In this document: in pieces, positions 12,144 to 23,645 of the stretch
How positions within the stretch are numbered: the first letter of the stretch is position 1
Layout: the number at the start of each line of letters is the position of its first letter
NCBI GenBank assembly: GCA_905250885.1
Contig: CAJNOQ010001162.1
Coordinates: forward strand, 1 to 35,168
Direction of reading: 5' to 3'
Source of the DNA: Didymodactylos carnosus
Lineage: Eukaryota > Rotifera > Eurotatoria > Philodinida > Philodinidae
DNA: 35,168 nucleotides
The notes under the pieces: model-generated
The model's database searches: none
What the model was told of the DNA's origin: nothing
Seen by the model: the letters and a program-made list of their open reading frames with translations, nothing else
Made by a program: the position numbers and the translations under genes

Positions 12144-12836
12144 AAAATATAAGTCTTATTTTGTACATTGAAAGTTTCAAATATAAACCTAAAAAGTCAA
12201 ACAGAAGAATTGTCCAATGATGATGATACCTGTTCACAAAAATTGAGATTTATCAAAAAATCAGAAGTGATGAAGAGCCAGTAGAACTGTAGAAGTTCTA
12301 CTGGCGAGAACAGATCGACAGATATAAAATAAATAAACTTAAAAGTAATATATTATAGAGTTGTGTAAACAATTTTTTGAGAAATTACTGTGAAAGGTAT
12401 TTAATTAATGCTGTTTTGAACCAAGATGGAGTACAAATGTAACCAACCGACTCTGGAATATGATAGATAAATGAAACAACGAAGACAGAATTGTCCGTGC
12501 AGACAAACCATTTAGGGGAGTTAGATGCGAACATATTTTGGATGATGACAATGTAAGGAAGAGTAATGTGGATGATGAACAGGACAGAAAAAGAGGGTTG
12601 ATATGGCGATAGATTTTAAAAACCTGTGAAAGACTGTAATATTCACAGCGCAAAGAAAGGTTCAGAAGAGTTTCACAGAAAAAAAGATTTTTACAAGTAT
12701 AAAATTCTTCTACCACTCGCTCTGGCTTTATCAAATTATCTAATGATTATTTTCATCTGATTGACTTTCTTTAGTTCCATTCAATCCATAATTCGATGTT
12801 TATTTTATTTTATTGATATAATTTATTCTTTCATTT
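12144..12836. other. Intergenic, no gene; small perfect hairpin
   Basis: Non-coding sequence between two transposon remnants. The only structure I see is a perfect 11-bp hairpin, CCAGTAGAACT at 12278-12288 and its complement at 12294-12304, with a 5-nt loop. I see no promoter, RNA gene or exon. Confidence 0.45.
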
Positions 12837-12845
12837 TTTCTACAG

Positions 12846-15567
12846 GGTCAAGATAAGTAACCGATAAATCGAGTGACTGACAAATAACATACTACGGCGG
12901 CCATTGTTATAATACTTCTGCCTCATGATGCTTTCAATTGAATACCTTAAGTTTTGAGTAGTTCCCTATAACAAAATACACGAGTTTTATCTTTAACAAA
13001 CATAATTCAACGATCTGAAGTATAAAGCAGCTGAAACACAGAGTATAGTCTTGAAAACTGGGTTGCTGCTTGCTAGATGGGGCCATGATACCGACTAGAT
13101 AGAAAATCTAATACAACAAGCCCAGTACACCAACGTTCTAAAAAAAACGAATCTCGTGATGTTGTTTTCTTTTTTGTTCTGTTTATTTGTTTTCTATCTC
13201 TGTATTTAAGCTTCTTTCTGTTGTTATTTGACTTGAGTCATTGTTATAATAGATCGGGGCCTTCGATGATTCAATTTTTGTGAATCCATTTGTCCATAAT
13301 TAGTCCATTTTGCTAGAAACTAAGCTTTATTTTCAGTAATTAGTTGTTTGACTTGAATTAACAGCAAAATCTAAGAATAGAGCTTGTTTCATAATGTAGA
13401 AATATATTTGTACTTGTAAATAACACAATCTGAATACCGCACGCAAAAATATCTGAATAAAATTATTTATTGATTCATTCAAAAACAAAAAAAATATGTA
13501 CAAGCAATTGCAGTTGTAATGAAAATTATGCAAAAAATCATCTAAAAATTTGTGAATTACGATGGTCTGTTTAACCATCGGTGCTTTTTTTGACAACAAA
13601 AAAATCATAAAATATCTCACTGTTCATAGATTGAACTGAAAACGAAAAAAACACTAGATGCCAACTACCCTACGGGCAGATTGGAAACCCGACAGAGTGA
13701 AATGTATCTTAGAAACACATTAGACACCGTTTAAATCCCTTAAATATGATTAGAACACTGCAGTGCTCTAGTAGTATGTATTCTATCGGTAATAATATTT
13801 CAGACTATAAATGCAATATACAGAAGTATAGACTCATAAGTAGCACGTGACTACTTAATAAAGCACTCTACATTATTCATACTGAATGTATGTGAAGTGT
13901 CACATGACAATTAATTATCTCATAGGATCGTTATTGAAAATATGTTCAACTTTTGAGACTCATTACTTAATAATTAAAATATATATCGAAAAAATAACTT
14001 GATCTGATAATACAAATATTTCGAGTAGTTAAATTCTAAAAATGTAAACATATGAGATATATTTGGAACAATTTTTAGGTGTTTTCTCTTTTCTATATGA
14101 GATATATATTCATTAGATTAAAAAAGGATTCTTCACCTGAATCTGGCGCATATGAAGAACAAAAGGGGGATGTTGTTGGGTATTAACACATGAATCCGAC
14201 TTTTCAAGCAAGTTATTTGTTGTATATGTATGCTACTGAAAACCAAAAGAAAAGAAATCAATGAGGAGAAGCCATGAGCGAAACAGACTGGAGACCTACT
14301 TTGGCCAGTCTTGGCCTCCTCCCTCGAAAACTACACATCAGTTCTTCAAGATCTTGTTAGCCCGCACACTACTCGATTAGTGCTACAAAAGCGCAAGGTA
14401 TTGACTTTGGGCAGGTAGTTTTTCTTGTGGCGGTTTTCTAGAAATCCCCTCAAAATGCTCAGTTGCTCATAAATATTGAATCGAAACTAACCTGAAATTC
14501 GGATTCAGTATGTCATTTTATAGCTAATTTAGTATTTTGTCCCGTTTCTGGCCTTAAGGAGATGATAGGATTTTGAGGGGATTTCTAGAAAACCGTCACA
14601 AGAAAAACTACCTGGCCAAAGTCAATACTTTGCGCGTTTTGTAGCACTAGTCGAGTAGTGTACGGGCTAACAAGATCTCGAAGAACTGATGTGTAGTTGT
14701 TGGGGGAGGATGCCAAGACTGGCCAAAGTAGGTCTCCGGGCTACGCTTACCATGAAGAAGTAAAAAGCGCTAGAGACTTCATTGTTGCGTCATACGAACA
14801 AACTTGGAAGCCGCTTGTACATGAATATAAATAAAGTTAAGTTTTGTTAGATTTTAAGCTCGTCCAACACGCTAAAACGAGTGATATCTGCTAATGCAGA
14901 TAAGGTCCTTCAGTCAAAAATTCTTTCCGAATGTCAGAGGAGAAAATCTCATTTGCGGATAGAAATATGCAACTTTGTATGCTTTTTCCAGTTAGCAATA
15001 TGAGAGCGCTTGTTAGTATTAGGTAAGGTCGGATTTTGCTGTTCCGGCACCCCTAAAAACGCTTCAATTCAGAACTTATTTCCGAGGAAAAACCGTGTTC
15101 GGAATAATCTTTCCTCAGGGCGACACGAGTCTTTACATACCTTTAGTAGGACTATCGATTGCATATAGTCAAACTTTCCCGGCTTTAGGTCGTGTATAAA
15201 GTGGGTGGATCTGTGTGGAAGTACCCTCCATTCAATCCAGAACCTAATTAAGAACGGCTTATAAGTGGTATGAATGTATGCCTTTTTCCATCTTGGCCGA
15301 GGCTCAGCACTTGTAAACAACATTTTTCACTAATTATATTGATTCTATGGAAAAGTAGGAATAAACAGTCATAATCATAAATACAGAGACAAACACAACA
15401 ATCTAAAACATGAAGGATATTACAAACTGAGCGCTTTTATCATGCCGAAGAAAACAGGAAAAATTATCTATTAATCTAAACTCTGATTGGTTCAGCTACT
15501 ATTTTGTTACAATGATAACGTAGCAACAAAAAGTGTCGCCGACGTTTATCGGTCACTTATCTTGACC
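12846..15567. mobile_element. DNA transposon remnant, 2.7 kb, 9-bp target duplication
   Basis: The left end starts GGTCAAGATAAGT, continues A then ACCGATAAA. The right end on the minus strand starts GGTCAAGATAAGT, continues G then ACCGATAAA, so 22 of 23 terminal bases agree. Immediately outside both ends is the direct repeat TTTCTACAG (12837-12845 and 15568-15576). Exact inverted ends plus exact 9-bp duplications are strong evidence of insertion. Nine bp suits Mutator-like elements, although an 8-bp reading cannot be excluded. No transposase motif is recognisable in any frame, so it looks non-autonomous or decayed. It contains a separate fold-back repeat at 14290-14737. Confidence 0.82.
14290..14737. 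repeat. Fold-back repeat, 448 bp, inside the 2.7-kb element
   Basis: Arms 14290-14456 and 14570-14737 are near-perfect complements of about 167 bp, separated by a 113-bp spacer. The ends read GGAGACCTACTTTGGCCAG and, on the right, CTGGCCAAAGTAGGTCTCC. Similarity may continue weakly outside the arms (CATG and AGCG words on both sides). I see no target duplication, so it may be a nested MITE or an inverted duplication inside its host element. It has no coding capacity. Confidence 0.8.
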
Positions 15568-15576
15568 TTTCTACAG

Positions 15577-16533
15577 AAGTTATAAGATCAGTCATCATCA
15601 TCCATATTATACCACCTGACCATTTGCCTTGAACAGTATAAGATCATTTATTTCTCATTACTAAACGAAGCTATAAAAGCCTTTGACTGACTGCTGGAAG
15701 AGACGATTGATCGCTTATCGCAAGCCTAGCTGAATGGAACTCAATGTCTGATCTGAATGGCAGAATAAAAATAGTTAAACATAAGTTAAGTGCACAACAG
15801 CCAAGCCACTCCGAATATGATACTTTTATTGTTTAAAAGTTGCGTCCTGATGAAGAAATTTGAGAATTACGGGCAGAATTCCGATCTTTGCGCGCCTGAT
15901 TTAGAAAAAATGAATTTTTTCAGCAATAAAGCAAAAAAAAAGAAAGCGGTAGGTACTTGTGAAGCTCGTTTAATATGTTGTTCTAATGAAGTAAAAAGGT
16001 CTGCTTCATCTCTTCACAAAAAAAGCTAGATAAGTTTGCAGAATTGTTCATAAACTTTTTACAGGGAAAGTCCAAGACTTCCATACTGGATAGATCATTG
16101 GCTTCAACCTTGATCAAGCATCATTCTTAAAACGGCTTGAAACTAAGTCGCTGTTTCAAATTTCATACCTTTCGAGTTTTTTTTCGAATTTTTCTCACTT
16201 AATACTTTGTCCAAAAAAGTTAAAAATCACATATTCGTGTTCAGATCATCAAGCTCTATCTAACCATATATAAATAAACGAAACAGAAATCTGCTCGAAT
16301 TTTGCATTTCCGACACACCAAACAATCCTGTACAATAGTTCGAGATTTCTTTTTTTTGTACAAAACTATTACAGTTAATCTTGAAAGCTAGTGACGTAGA
16401 CTTCCTCAGTGATATAGTGGTTTGCAATCAAGTAGTTGAGCATCCGTTCACAAATTGTAATGTAAATGAGTCTTGATTGTTTCACATTGTTACCCGCTTA
16501 TTCGTCAATTTTTTTAGATAGTCGTTAACAGCA
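15577..16533. other. 5' flank of the small mitochondrial protein gene
   Basis: Non-coding and AT-rich. The region just before the start codon holds a pyrimidine-rich tract ending in AG at 16516-16517, 16 nt before the ATG. This is a good 3' splice site for a 5'-UTR intron or spliced leader. Nothing else is supported. Confidence 0.5.
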
Positions 16534-16941
16534 ATGCTTTCAAATATCATGAAAGCGACTAATTTGTGTTCGAAAAGTGTTCCATTAATTTTATGTCGTC
16601 GTACAAAAAGCTATGGTGAAGTTGATACTGCACATGGGCATGGACATGATGATAAACATGTTGATCGTAATCAAATTATATACGAAAGAATGTGGAAGAA
16701 TAAGTCAACCTATGATTGGTTACCAAAACCACAGGGCAGTTGGGCTGAAGTAAACGCTAAAACTCAACGTCGTTATAATCAAGTGTTAATTGCTGGTATT
16801 GCTTCAATCTCATTAGCAACCTTTTATGTACTTTCCGTTACTGAAAAGAATGCGGGTGCAAGATATCGAGCTCCATATCATCTAATTGGACATGAAGATT
16901 TCCCGGGCTCAAAGTATTTAGATGCTAAAGGAAAAGAATAA
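16534..16941 (+). CDS. Small mitochondrial membrane protein, prag01-like
   Basis: Single-exon gene of 135 residues. The N-terminus (residues 1-28) is basic with Ser/Leu, lacks acidic residues until Glu29 and contains CRRTKS, as in a mitochondrial presequence. A His-rich patch (HGHGHDDKH, 34-42) follows, then LPKPQGSWAEVNAKTQRRYN (63-82) and one hydrophobic span (about 83-101, VLIAGIASISLATFYVL). The order D-LP-P-GSW-(basic/Tyr)-RYN-membrane helix resembles the short 'deltamethrin resistance protein prag01' family of insects and other invertebrates, thought to be mitochondrial inner-membrane proteins. This rests on motif memory, not a search. Another small respiratory-complex subunit is the main alternative. 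The start follows an acceptor-like AG at 16516-16517, and AATAAA signals lie at 17061-17070. Confidence 0.75.
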   Translation: MLSNIMKATNLCSKSVPLILCRRTKSYGEVDTAHGHGHDDKHVDRNQIIYERMWKNKSTYDWLPKPQGSWAEVNAKTQRRYNQVLIAGIASISLATFYVLSVTEKNAGARYRAPYHLIGHEDFPGSKYLDAKGKE

Positions 16942-17443
16942 ACACATTTTGTTTTCTTGTTGTTTTATAATCTATGCACGTATACCCTTCCTATTAGTAT
17001 AGATTACAACTCTGTACAGTTCCAGGTTGACTATCGGGCTTTTTCTTCGATTTTTTTTCCAATAAATAAACATTTTGCTGCATTCTTATTGTTCGTGCCT
17101 GTGATTTCAGTAAAAAGTCTACTCTATTGTCTTTCTTAAATCTTCTAATTTTCCAATATAGAAAACTTATTTGTGATGAAGACGAATCCCGATTCGTGTC
17201 TCTTTGTTGCTTCTATTTTACGAAAAAATTTAAAAAGTAAACAACGTTCGTCAAACATTTATTTGCTCTTGTTTTTATATTTTGTAAAAACAAATGTTTA
17301 TTTTCATTTATTTGGGCTAAAATGTCATATTTAGTTTCCTCTTCAAGTATTTTCTTTAGTAGCAAAAAAAATTACTGTAATCAACAATCAATCGAGCATC
17401 TTATCAACAAATTCTTATCAAAATATATTTTATATTTTAGATA
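16942..17443. other. Intergenic: 3' UTR of prag01-like gene, 5' flank of CROT-like gene
   Basis: Contains overlapping AATAAA signals at 17061-17070 for the upstream gene. It also has a pyrimidine-rich AG at 17439-17440, only three bases before the CROT-like ATG. The two genes run in the same direction with about 500 bp between them. No further gene is seen. Confidence 0.55.
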
Positions 17444-20400
17444 ATGGCGCTGAGTGATGGAAAATCAGAGCGAACATTTCAATATGATGATACATTACCA
17501 TCATTACCACTGCCTACATTGCAGCATACATTGAATCGCTATTTAGATTCAGGTAACATATTATCCATATCAAACAGTTTGCTCAAGGATACGAAAAACA
17601 TATTGTTTTGAGTTGTGACATATGTATAATTAATATAAATGCTTTTCTTTAAAACTTTATTGTTCGCTGGTACCATGAGACCTGAAAATTACAAATTATA
17701 AGAGTCTATTTAGTTGTAGTTAGTACAAATTAGCTCTCTGATTGTAGTAACATATCTAAAAAAGTGAGCGTGTGAGGTTGAGATGCAATAATTTTATTTT
17801 GAATAAAATATAAATCGTTAACATAAATCTAGTTATAATTAGGATCGTTCGTCTGAATATTCTTGTTTTGTACAACATAATAAACCAGCTGAGATACCAT
17901 AGGCAACTGAGAGAAAGAAGGAAAGAACAATACCGGTCCATAGCGTGGTACAATCTGTTGATGTTTTACATTGTCTGATAAATCGTCCATTTCGACAATA
18001 AATAAAACCGATTATACAAAATACAGCTAAACACATAAATACCATCACCAATAGACTATAGAGTACAATGTGAAATCCTGCACTACGTTTTGGTGTTAAA
18101 GGAATAAAAAATGATAATAATAACAGATAGACATCCATTGATACACAAACAATGACAGAAATAGAAAATAATAATGCTGTAAATGGATCAAAACCAAATA
18201 TCATACCACTATGGCAACCACCAAATATATACCTAATAGAAAGCAAAGACAAATATGTATTCTAGTAGTTATTGTATGATATAGTTAAAAAAAAACATAC
18301 ATTAATATAATCAATAAAATTTCTAAACCCACACGTACAAAGTGTACTATACCATATCGATCAAACGGAAACATATTTGATACTAACTCAAAGTTATTAT
18401 ATATATCACTGTTTGCAAACTAATGTTCATAAATCAGAAAAATGCGCTAATAATAAACAGAAAACTTCATGTGAAAGAAACGACTCATAGATACCAGTAC
18501 TCTGGTACAAATGTTTCAATATGTTCATAGTCATAGAGACAAATTAGCTATTCATCCCTTGTTTACGTAATAGAGACAAATAGTCACAAATATTTACCAT
18601 CAAACATCTGCATGTATTTGGATAGTAAAAGGTATAGGCTATTTTTGAAACTATACATCTTTTGAATAAATGTGTCTGAAACCAAAAAACTTTTAAGATT
18701 ATACTTCTCAAATGGTACAATCAGATTGTGAAATCAGTCATCGTAGTGTCTTTAGTTCAATCTTTTCAATTTATCACAATTAACTTTTTCTCAATCATAT
18801 CGAAATGAACACAACTTGTTCGAGAATAGCCAAATACCGTTTTCATAATTCTTCTTTACTCTTTGCTTATAGCTTGTGAATTATTATCACCTACACATAC
18901 TGTATCAGACTTATTATTAATTTGTTTTTTGTTTTTTTACTTTTCAGTCAGACCCGTAGTGAACGATCAAGAATATTTGAAAACGAAAACAATTGTTGAT
19001 CATTTTGGAAAACGTATCGGTCTTGTATTGGATAAACAATTACAGGAAAAAGCCCGCCAGGAACGAAATTGGGCAAGTGACATAGTCTTAGAAAACATGT
19101 ACAGTAATACTTATTCTCTCGTTTGTTTTTCAGTTATCAAAATGGTGGGATGAAGAAATTTATTTAAAATGGCGTCAACCACTTGCTCCAAAGATGAATA
19201 TGGTGGGTTATGATTCAGACTGGAGTTTTTGGCCACCAAAAGATAATTCACAAATTGAACGTGTTGCATTACAATTACATTTTTATGGTCAAATTTTTCA
19301 ATCAATTCGACAGTAAGTATTCTCTATTACGTTGTTTTAATCGTCTATACCTCGTTGATTTCTCTCAAAACAAAAAACTATTAGCAGATAAGGGAAATGT
19401 TAAATGTTTCACTTGTAGTTACAACGTTAACTTCGATATATCAGACAACACAGTTGATCGATGTTACACGCTTTTTTCAGGCACTTGTCTACAGTAGGGT
19501 AGAAACTTATTGATTTAATTCTTCTTCTAGTGAAAATTATCCAGTTGGCACTACCAATGATCATTTGACAATGTATCAATTCAAACATTTTTTTAATACT
19601 TGTCGAATACCGAAAAAGGACTGTGATGAAGTTAAATGTAGTTTTAAAACGCGTCAGTGCTATTATTTCTTTTTCTTTATAGAATATTTTCTTTATTTTA
19701 TATTCTTCGTTTAGAAAATGATGGACGTTGTCCAACACATATTGTCATCATTCGTAAACGTCGCTTCTTCGTTTTTGATTTATTTGATGATGAGAATATA
19801 TTAACACCGCCTGAAATTGAATATCAACTACATGAAATTGTAAAATTAAGTGAAAAACAAACAAATAATGCTATGGGACTAGGAGCATTAACAGCGCTAC
19901 CACGAGACGATTGGGCACTAGTACGACTTTTTCGTTGTTGTTTTTGTAAATTTATTTTTATCTTTTTGCAGATACGCGAACATTTTTGTGAAATCGACTC
20001 TCGTAATGAATTAGGATTAAATCTTATTGAAGAATCGTTAATGATTTACTCGTTAGAAGATAAAAATGTTGACAATTTAACTGATGTAAATATATACTTT
20101 TTCATTACATGTCTCCAGTCTAATGCGATCTGCTCAATTTAGTTGTGCAAACTTGTCATGCTTGGTGATCCCGTTATGCGATGGTTTGATAAATCAATAG
20201 TAGTTGTCGTAACACAAAATGGCGTCTTTGGAAGTAACTGTGATGTAGGTGTCATATCTCTATTTGATTTGATCCCAAATTATTATATTATTGTTTTTTT
20301 AGCATACTGTCTACGAGGGTCTCATACCATTACAAATCAATGAAAATGTTCACAAACAAACTAAATTTCTCAATGGCGTATGGAATAAACAACAGACACA

Positions 20401-21363
20401 TTCAGCCGCAAATCCTAAGACTAATGCTTATGAAATAATCTTTTATACAGATCAAATTCTTCATGATGCCATTGAACGTGGTCGTGAACTATTTTTTAAA
20501 GAAGCAAATGATTATGACTGTATTACCACTACTGTGCCGTTGTGTACAAAAATGGATATTACAAAAAAAATAAATGTTCATCCCGATACATACTTTCAAT
20601 TATGTTTGCAGTTAGGTTATTATCAATTACATCATCGTGCGGCACCAACCTATGAAACAGCCTCAACAAGACGTTATTATAAGGGACGAACTGAAACGTG
20701 TAGAACTTGCACATCAGAGGTAATACAGTGGTGTAAAGCAATGGTGGATGAGAAAAATGTAACGGTAAGTATGCTTTTTCGTGGTTAGAATATATAATTA
20801 GTTTTCTCTTGTTGTTAGTAGGATGGTATGAAACGAAAACTATTTTTAATTGCCGTTAAACGCCATAGACAACTGATGACAGAAGCATCTTTAAATGAAG
20901 GATGTGATCGACATTTATTTGGTCTTAGTATGTTAGCCACTGAAAAAGGATATAAATTTACACTCGATGATGATCCATCGTGGAAGAAAAGGTATAAAAA
21001 TTTTAATTTTATTATGTGTTACATTACTTTAGTGTTTGTTTTTCGTTTTATAGTGGTGGAGGTGGTAATTTTATTTTAAGCACAAGTTGTCTTGGCTTTA
21101 GAACAACATGCGGTGGCACAGCACCTATGTGTTCCACTGGCTATGGCGTGTTTTATAGAATTGGTCCTGATGCGTAAGTATCCTTGTTCCAGAAACAAAC
21201 ATGAAACTATCTTTTTTTGTGTGTAATTCTGTTTAGAACAGCATTCTTTATTAGTGCTTATCATAGTTGTCCAGAAACAAGTGCATCGGCATTAAGTCAA
21301 TCAATAACAGATGCATTAATCAACGTTAAAAGTTTATTCGCAAACATAACATCAAATCTTTAG
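17444..21363 (+). CDS. CROT: Carnitine O-octanoyltransferase-like (CROT), peroxisomal
   Basis: Eleven exons: 17444-17552, 18948-19072, 19134-19312, 19531-19652, 19715-19920, 19972-20085, 20143-20244, 20303-20764, 20822-20991, 21054-21173, 21237-21363; 1836 nt, 611 residues, against about 612 in human CROT. The family moves medium-chain acyl groups between CoA and carnitine, letting peroxisomal beta-oxidation products leave for mitochondria. The N-terminus has ERTFQYDDTLPSLPLPTL, very close to vertebrate CROT. Further on are RNWLSKWWDEE, YDSDWSFWPPKD, FDLFDDENILTPPE, NGVFGSNCDH with the catalytic His320, YETASTRRYYKGRTET, GCDRHLFGL, SGGGGNFILSTS and SCPET. The C-terminus is Ser-Asn-Leu, a weak variant of a peroxisomal targeting tripeptide. 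Intron 2 appears to be GC-AG. Intron 1 (1.4 kb) contains a separate gene on the other strand. AATAAA signals are at 21547-21556. Confidence 0.95.
17839..18374 (-). CDS. Four-pass membrane protein nested in CROT-like intron 1
   Basis: Two exons on the minus strand, 18374-18301 and 18232-17839, with a 68-bp GT-AG intron and matching phase. The product is 155 residues. I do not recognise the family with certainty. It has four hydrophobic spans: about 12-28 (ending LEILLIILM), 42-66, 77-103 and 125-149. A short loop between spans 3 and 4 has two cysteines (RQCKTSTDC), which could form a disulfide, and the hydrophilic C-terminus ends TKQEYSDERS. The topology, with both ends likely cytosolic, resembles MARVEL/tetraspan proteins. 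Starting at a Met inside the intron would lose the first span, so 18374 is preferred. An AATAAA signal on this strand is at 17798-17793. The whole gene sits antisense within an intron of the CROT-like gene. Confidence 0.8.
19073..19133 (+). other. Probable GC-AG intron in the CROT-like gene
   Basis: Conserved protein sequence RNW|LSKWWDEE requires a splice between TGG at 19070-19072 and TTA at 19134. The intron then begins GCAAGT and ends TTTTTCAG (61 bp). No GT donor nearby keeps both the frame and the conserved residues. The other introns assigned in this window are GT-AG. Confidence 0.8.
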
Positions 21364-22051
21364 GGCATTGTGTAATATATCCATACAAAATGTGTAAGAA
21401 GGTGCTCATCAACAAACTCTTAACGATTATATTATTTTTATCATTCCGTATCATCTTTTTGTGACCACTTGTAATGTGTGCAATGTGTAAATTATTTATT
21501 TTTTTGTAATTAACTTTTTACAGACTTTTTTTTATTGAAACTTTTTAATAAATAAAGTAAATATGAGTCTGTATTTATTTTGTTCTGAGATAATCTCGAA
21601 AAACTATTATCGTTGTTGCTGTAATTATCTAATTTTAAGGTTTAGATATTTATTTAATCCAGCCAACTTTTTCTTCTCAACTGACTACAGAAGTGCAACA
21701 AGCCTCTTTGTTATCCATTTATATTCAAAACACGATGAAATTGAATGTAACTATTTTTGCACTCAGTCATGGTTCTCGATTGTTTTCGATTAGAATATGG
21801 AGATTTAAATGTTGATAGATGGTCAAACAGCAAAAAAACTTTGCAACAGACAGTAGCCGGACGAAAGAATACAAAAAACTTGGCAGAAAATCTATAAAAA
21901 AATGTTAAGTTGAAAAACTTTCCATTCTAATCGGAAATGTTGTTTGTAGTCGATTGGCAGATGTATATATTTCTTTTGTTTATACTATAATAAAAACGAA
22001 CGCGTACTGATAATGATAGAATAACTTGGTCACATATATTTACGATAGTTT
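21364..22051. other. Convergent intergenic region
   Basis: Lies between the 3' ends of the CROT-like gene (plus strand) and the IRF2BP gene (minus strand). Tandem AATAAA signals at 21547-21556 serve the former. No gene or repeat is seen. Confidence 0.55.
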
Positions 22052-23645
22052 TTACATTTCGACTTCTTGTTTGACTGTTGTTTTTATCGAAGCAAGAATT
22101 GTTGCTATTTCTGATTTCATAAAAGCCCATGGTATCTGAGAACCAAGTGACGGACATTTATCTCCACTAGGACAATATATTTCTTGATTTGATGATAGTG
22201 GTTGTTTTTTTATAAAATCACCACAACAAGGAAAACAGTAACGATGAGCTGTTGATGATGGACATTGAACAAAATGAGTATCTTCTAATGGTTGTAAACA
22301 TTGAGAACATTTTAAAGTTTCACGTAATGTTGACACTGTTGGTTCGACTCCTGTAGCTTCATTTATTGTATCTGTTGACTCAGTTTGCTGTTTCTGCTCT
22401 TTTGTTTTTGTTGTTCCTGTGTCAGATCCACATCGAGTGCGTTTCAATGGTAAACGAAAACCATTCGTTTTCTTTAGTCCAAAACAGTTAAGTCCAGCTA
22501 ATGTTCTATTTGGATGAATACATCCAATATCAAAATCGAGTGATGATAAATGTTTTCGTTTAGTTAAACGTGCTGTTGCATTAATAACCGGTAATTTTGA
22601 ATATTTTGGATCAAGGTATAGTTGAGGAAGTAAATCGTTATTGGGTAGTTCACGAAATGTACGAACACGTTCTGAAAGTAATTCACCTAGCAAATGCCAA
22701 TTGTGATCTTTTGTTTTATATTCAAGAGTACGATAAGGATTTGGGACCGTACGTGTCGGACTATGGCTAGTAGAAGTTCTTGTGGTTGTTGCTGATAATG
22801 GCGGTGATGAGGTCACTGATGGTGATAGTCTCGCTTTTTCTTTGCTGGGATTAGAGTTCATTTGTTTCAATAATGTTGTTAAATTTGTATAAATATTGCT
22901 TGAACCGTGAATAGTATAAGGATATTCAACATATGTACGAAGTTCATATTCATTAGGTGAACGTAAATGAGAACCGAAAAAGAATACACGAGCAATAATT
23001 GATGTGTCTGTTTTTAAACGTATGTCAAATGGTATTGTTGATGATAATATACGTAGAATATCCTTGACTAATTCAGGCATTGATAAATCATCTGGCATAA
23101 TGGAATCGGTTGTCGACAATTCAGAATGGGGTGGAGATGGACTCTGATTTTGTTGGAGATTATGTGAAATATTTGCACAATGTAATCCATCATCTAGACG
23201 AGAATTTTTCGAAATATGACGATGTGGTGACGGTAATACAAGATTTGGACGAGAATTTGTTTCAGTTAGAAAACGGTGTCCATTTGATTGTGTTGCTAAA
23301 TTACGAATTTGATTTTGATATATTGATATTGGATGATGGACACCATTATTAATTACTTTTGTCGAAGTCAAAGTGGATGATGTTGATAATGGTATGTGGT
23401 TCGTTTGTTTTTCCATAAGTGAACTTCGACGTAATGCACGAGCATTATCGATGACTATTTCGACTCGTTCTGCACCTATATAAGAAAAAATATCGATTAA
23501 TTTTATAAAATTAGCTTTTAGTGTTTTCAGTACCTTCATAATTACAACATCCTCGACAAATTGGTTCAGAAAAATCATACAGCATGGCCCAGGGTGTCCT
23601 TGGACAATCGCATAAATAACAATGTTGACGGCTAAATCGGTACAT
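22052..23645 (-). CDS. IRF2BP-family zinc finger / RING co-regulator
   Basis: Two exons, 23645-23534 and 23475-22052, with a 58-bp intron; 1536 nt, 511 residues. Vertebrate IRF2BP1, IRF2BP2 and IRF2BPL are nuclear transcriptional co-regulators, and the fly relative is Pits. The N-terminal zinc finger spans residues 9-37 with cysteines at 9, 12, 14, 30, 33 and 34, and carries the family words [14 protein letters not shown] and [21 protein letters not shown]. The C-terminal RING-like finger (about 425-500) includes [35 protein letters not shown] and [14 protein letters not shown]. The middle is Ser/Thr/Pro-rich, with a conserved-looking basic stretch around [12 protein letters not shown]. The last residues contain VKQE, which fits the SUMO-site pattern. 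Both finger domains match the family closely. Which vertebrate paralogue it is nearest cannot be told. Confidence 0.95.

Noticed and set aside
12278-12304. Perfect 11-bp hairpin as a microRNA precursor or terminator
   Set aside because: The stem is too short for a microRNA precursor, and rho-independent terminators do not apply to a nuclear animal genome.
12405-13620. Open frames of about 100 codons on the minus strand as genes
   Set aside because: They have Phe/Leu/Ser-rich composition typical of translated AT-rich DNA, no motif, and no splice partners.
15069-15323. 84-codon minus-strand open frame as a transposase fragment of the 2.7-kb element
   Set aside because: It shows no zinc-binding, DDE-type or other transposase motif that I recognise and has no continuation in neighbouring frames.
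18233-18252. Start of the nested membrane protein at the Met at 18252
   Set aside because: That reading begins inside the 68-bp intron and omits a hydrophobic first segment. The upstream exon 18374-18301 joins in phase with good splice sites.
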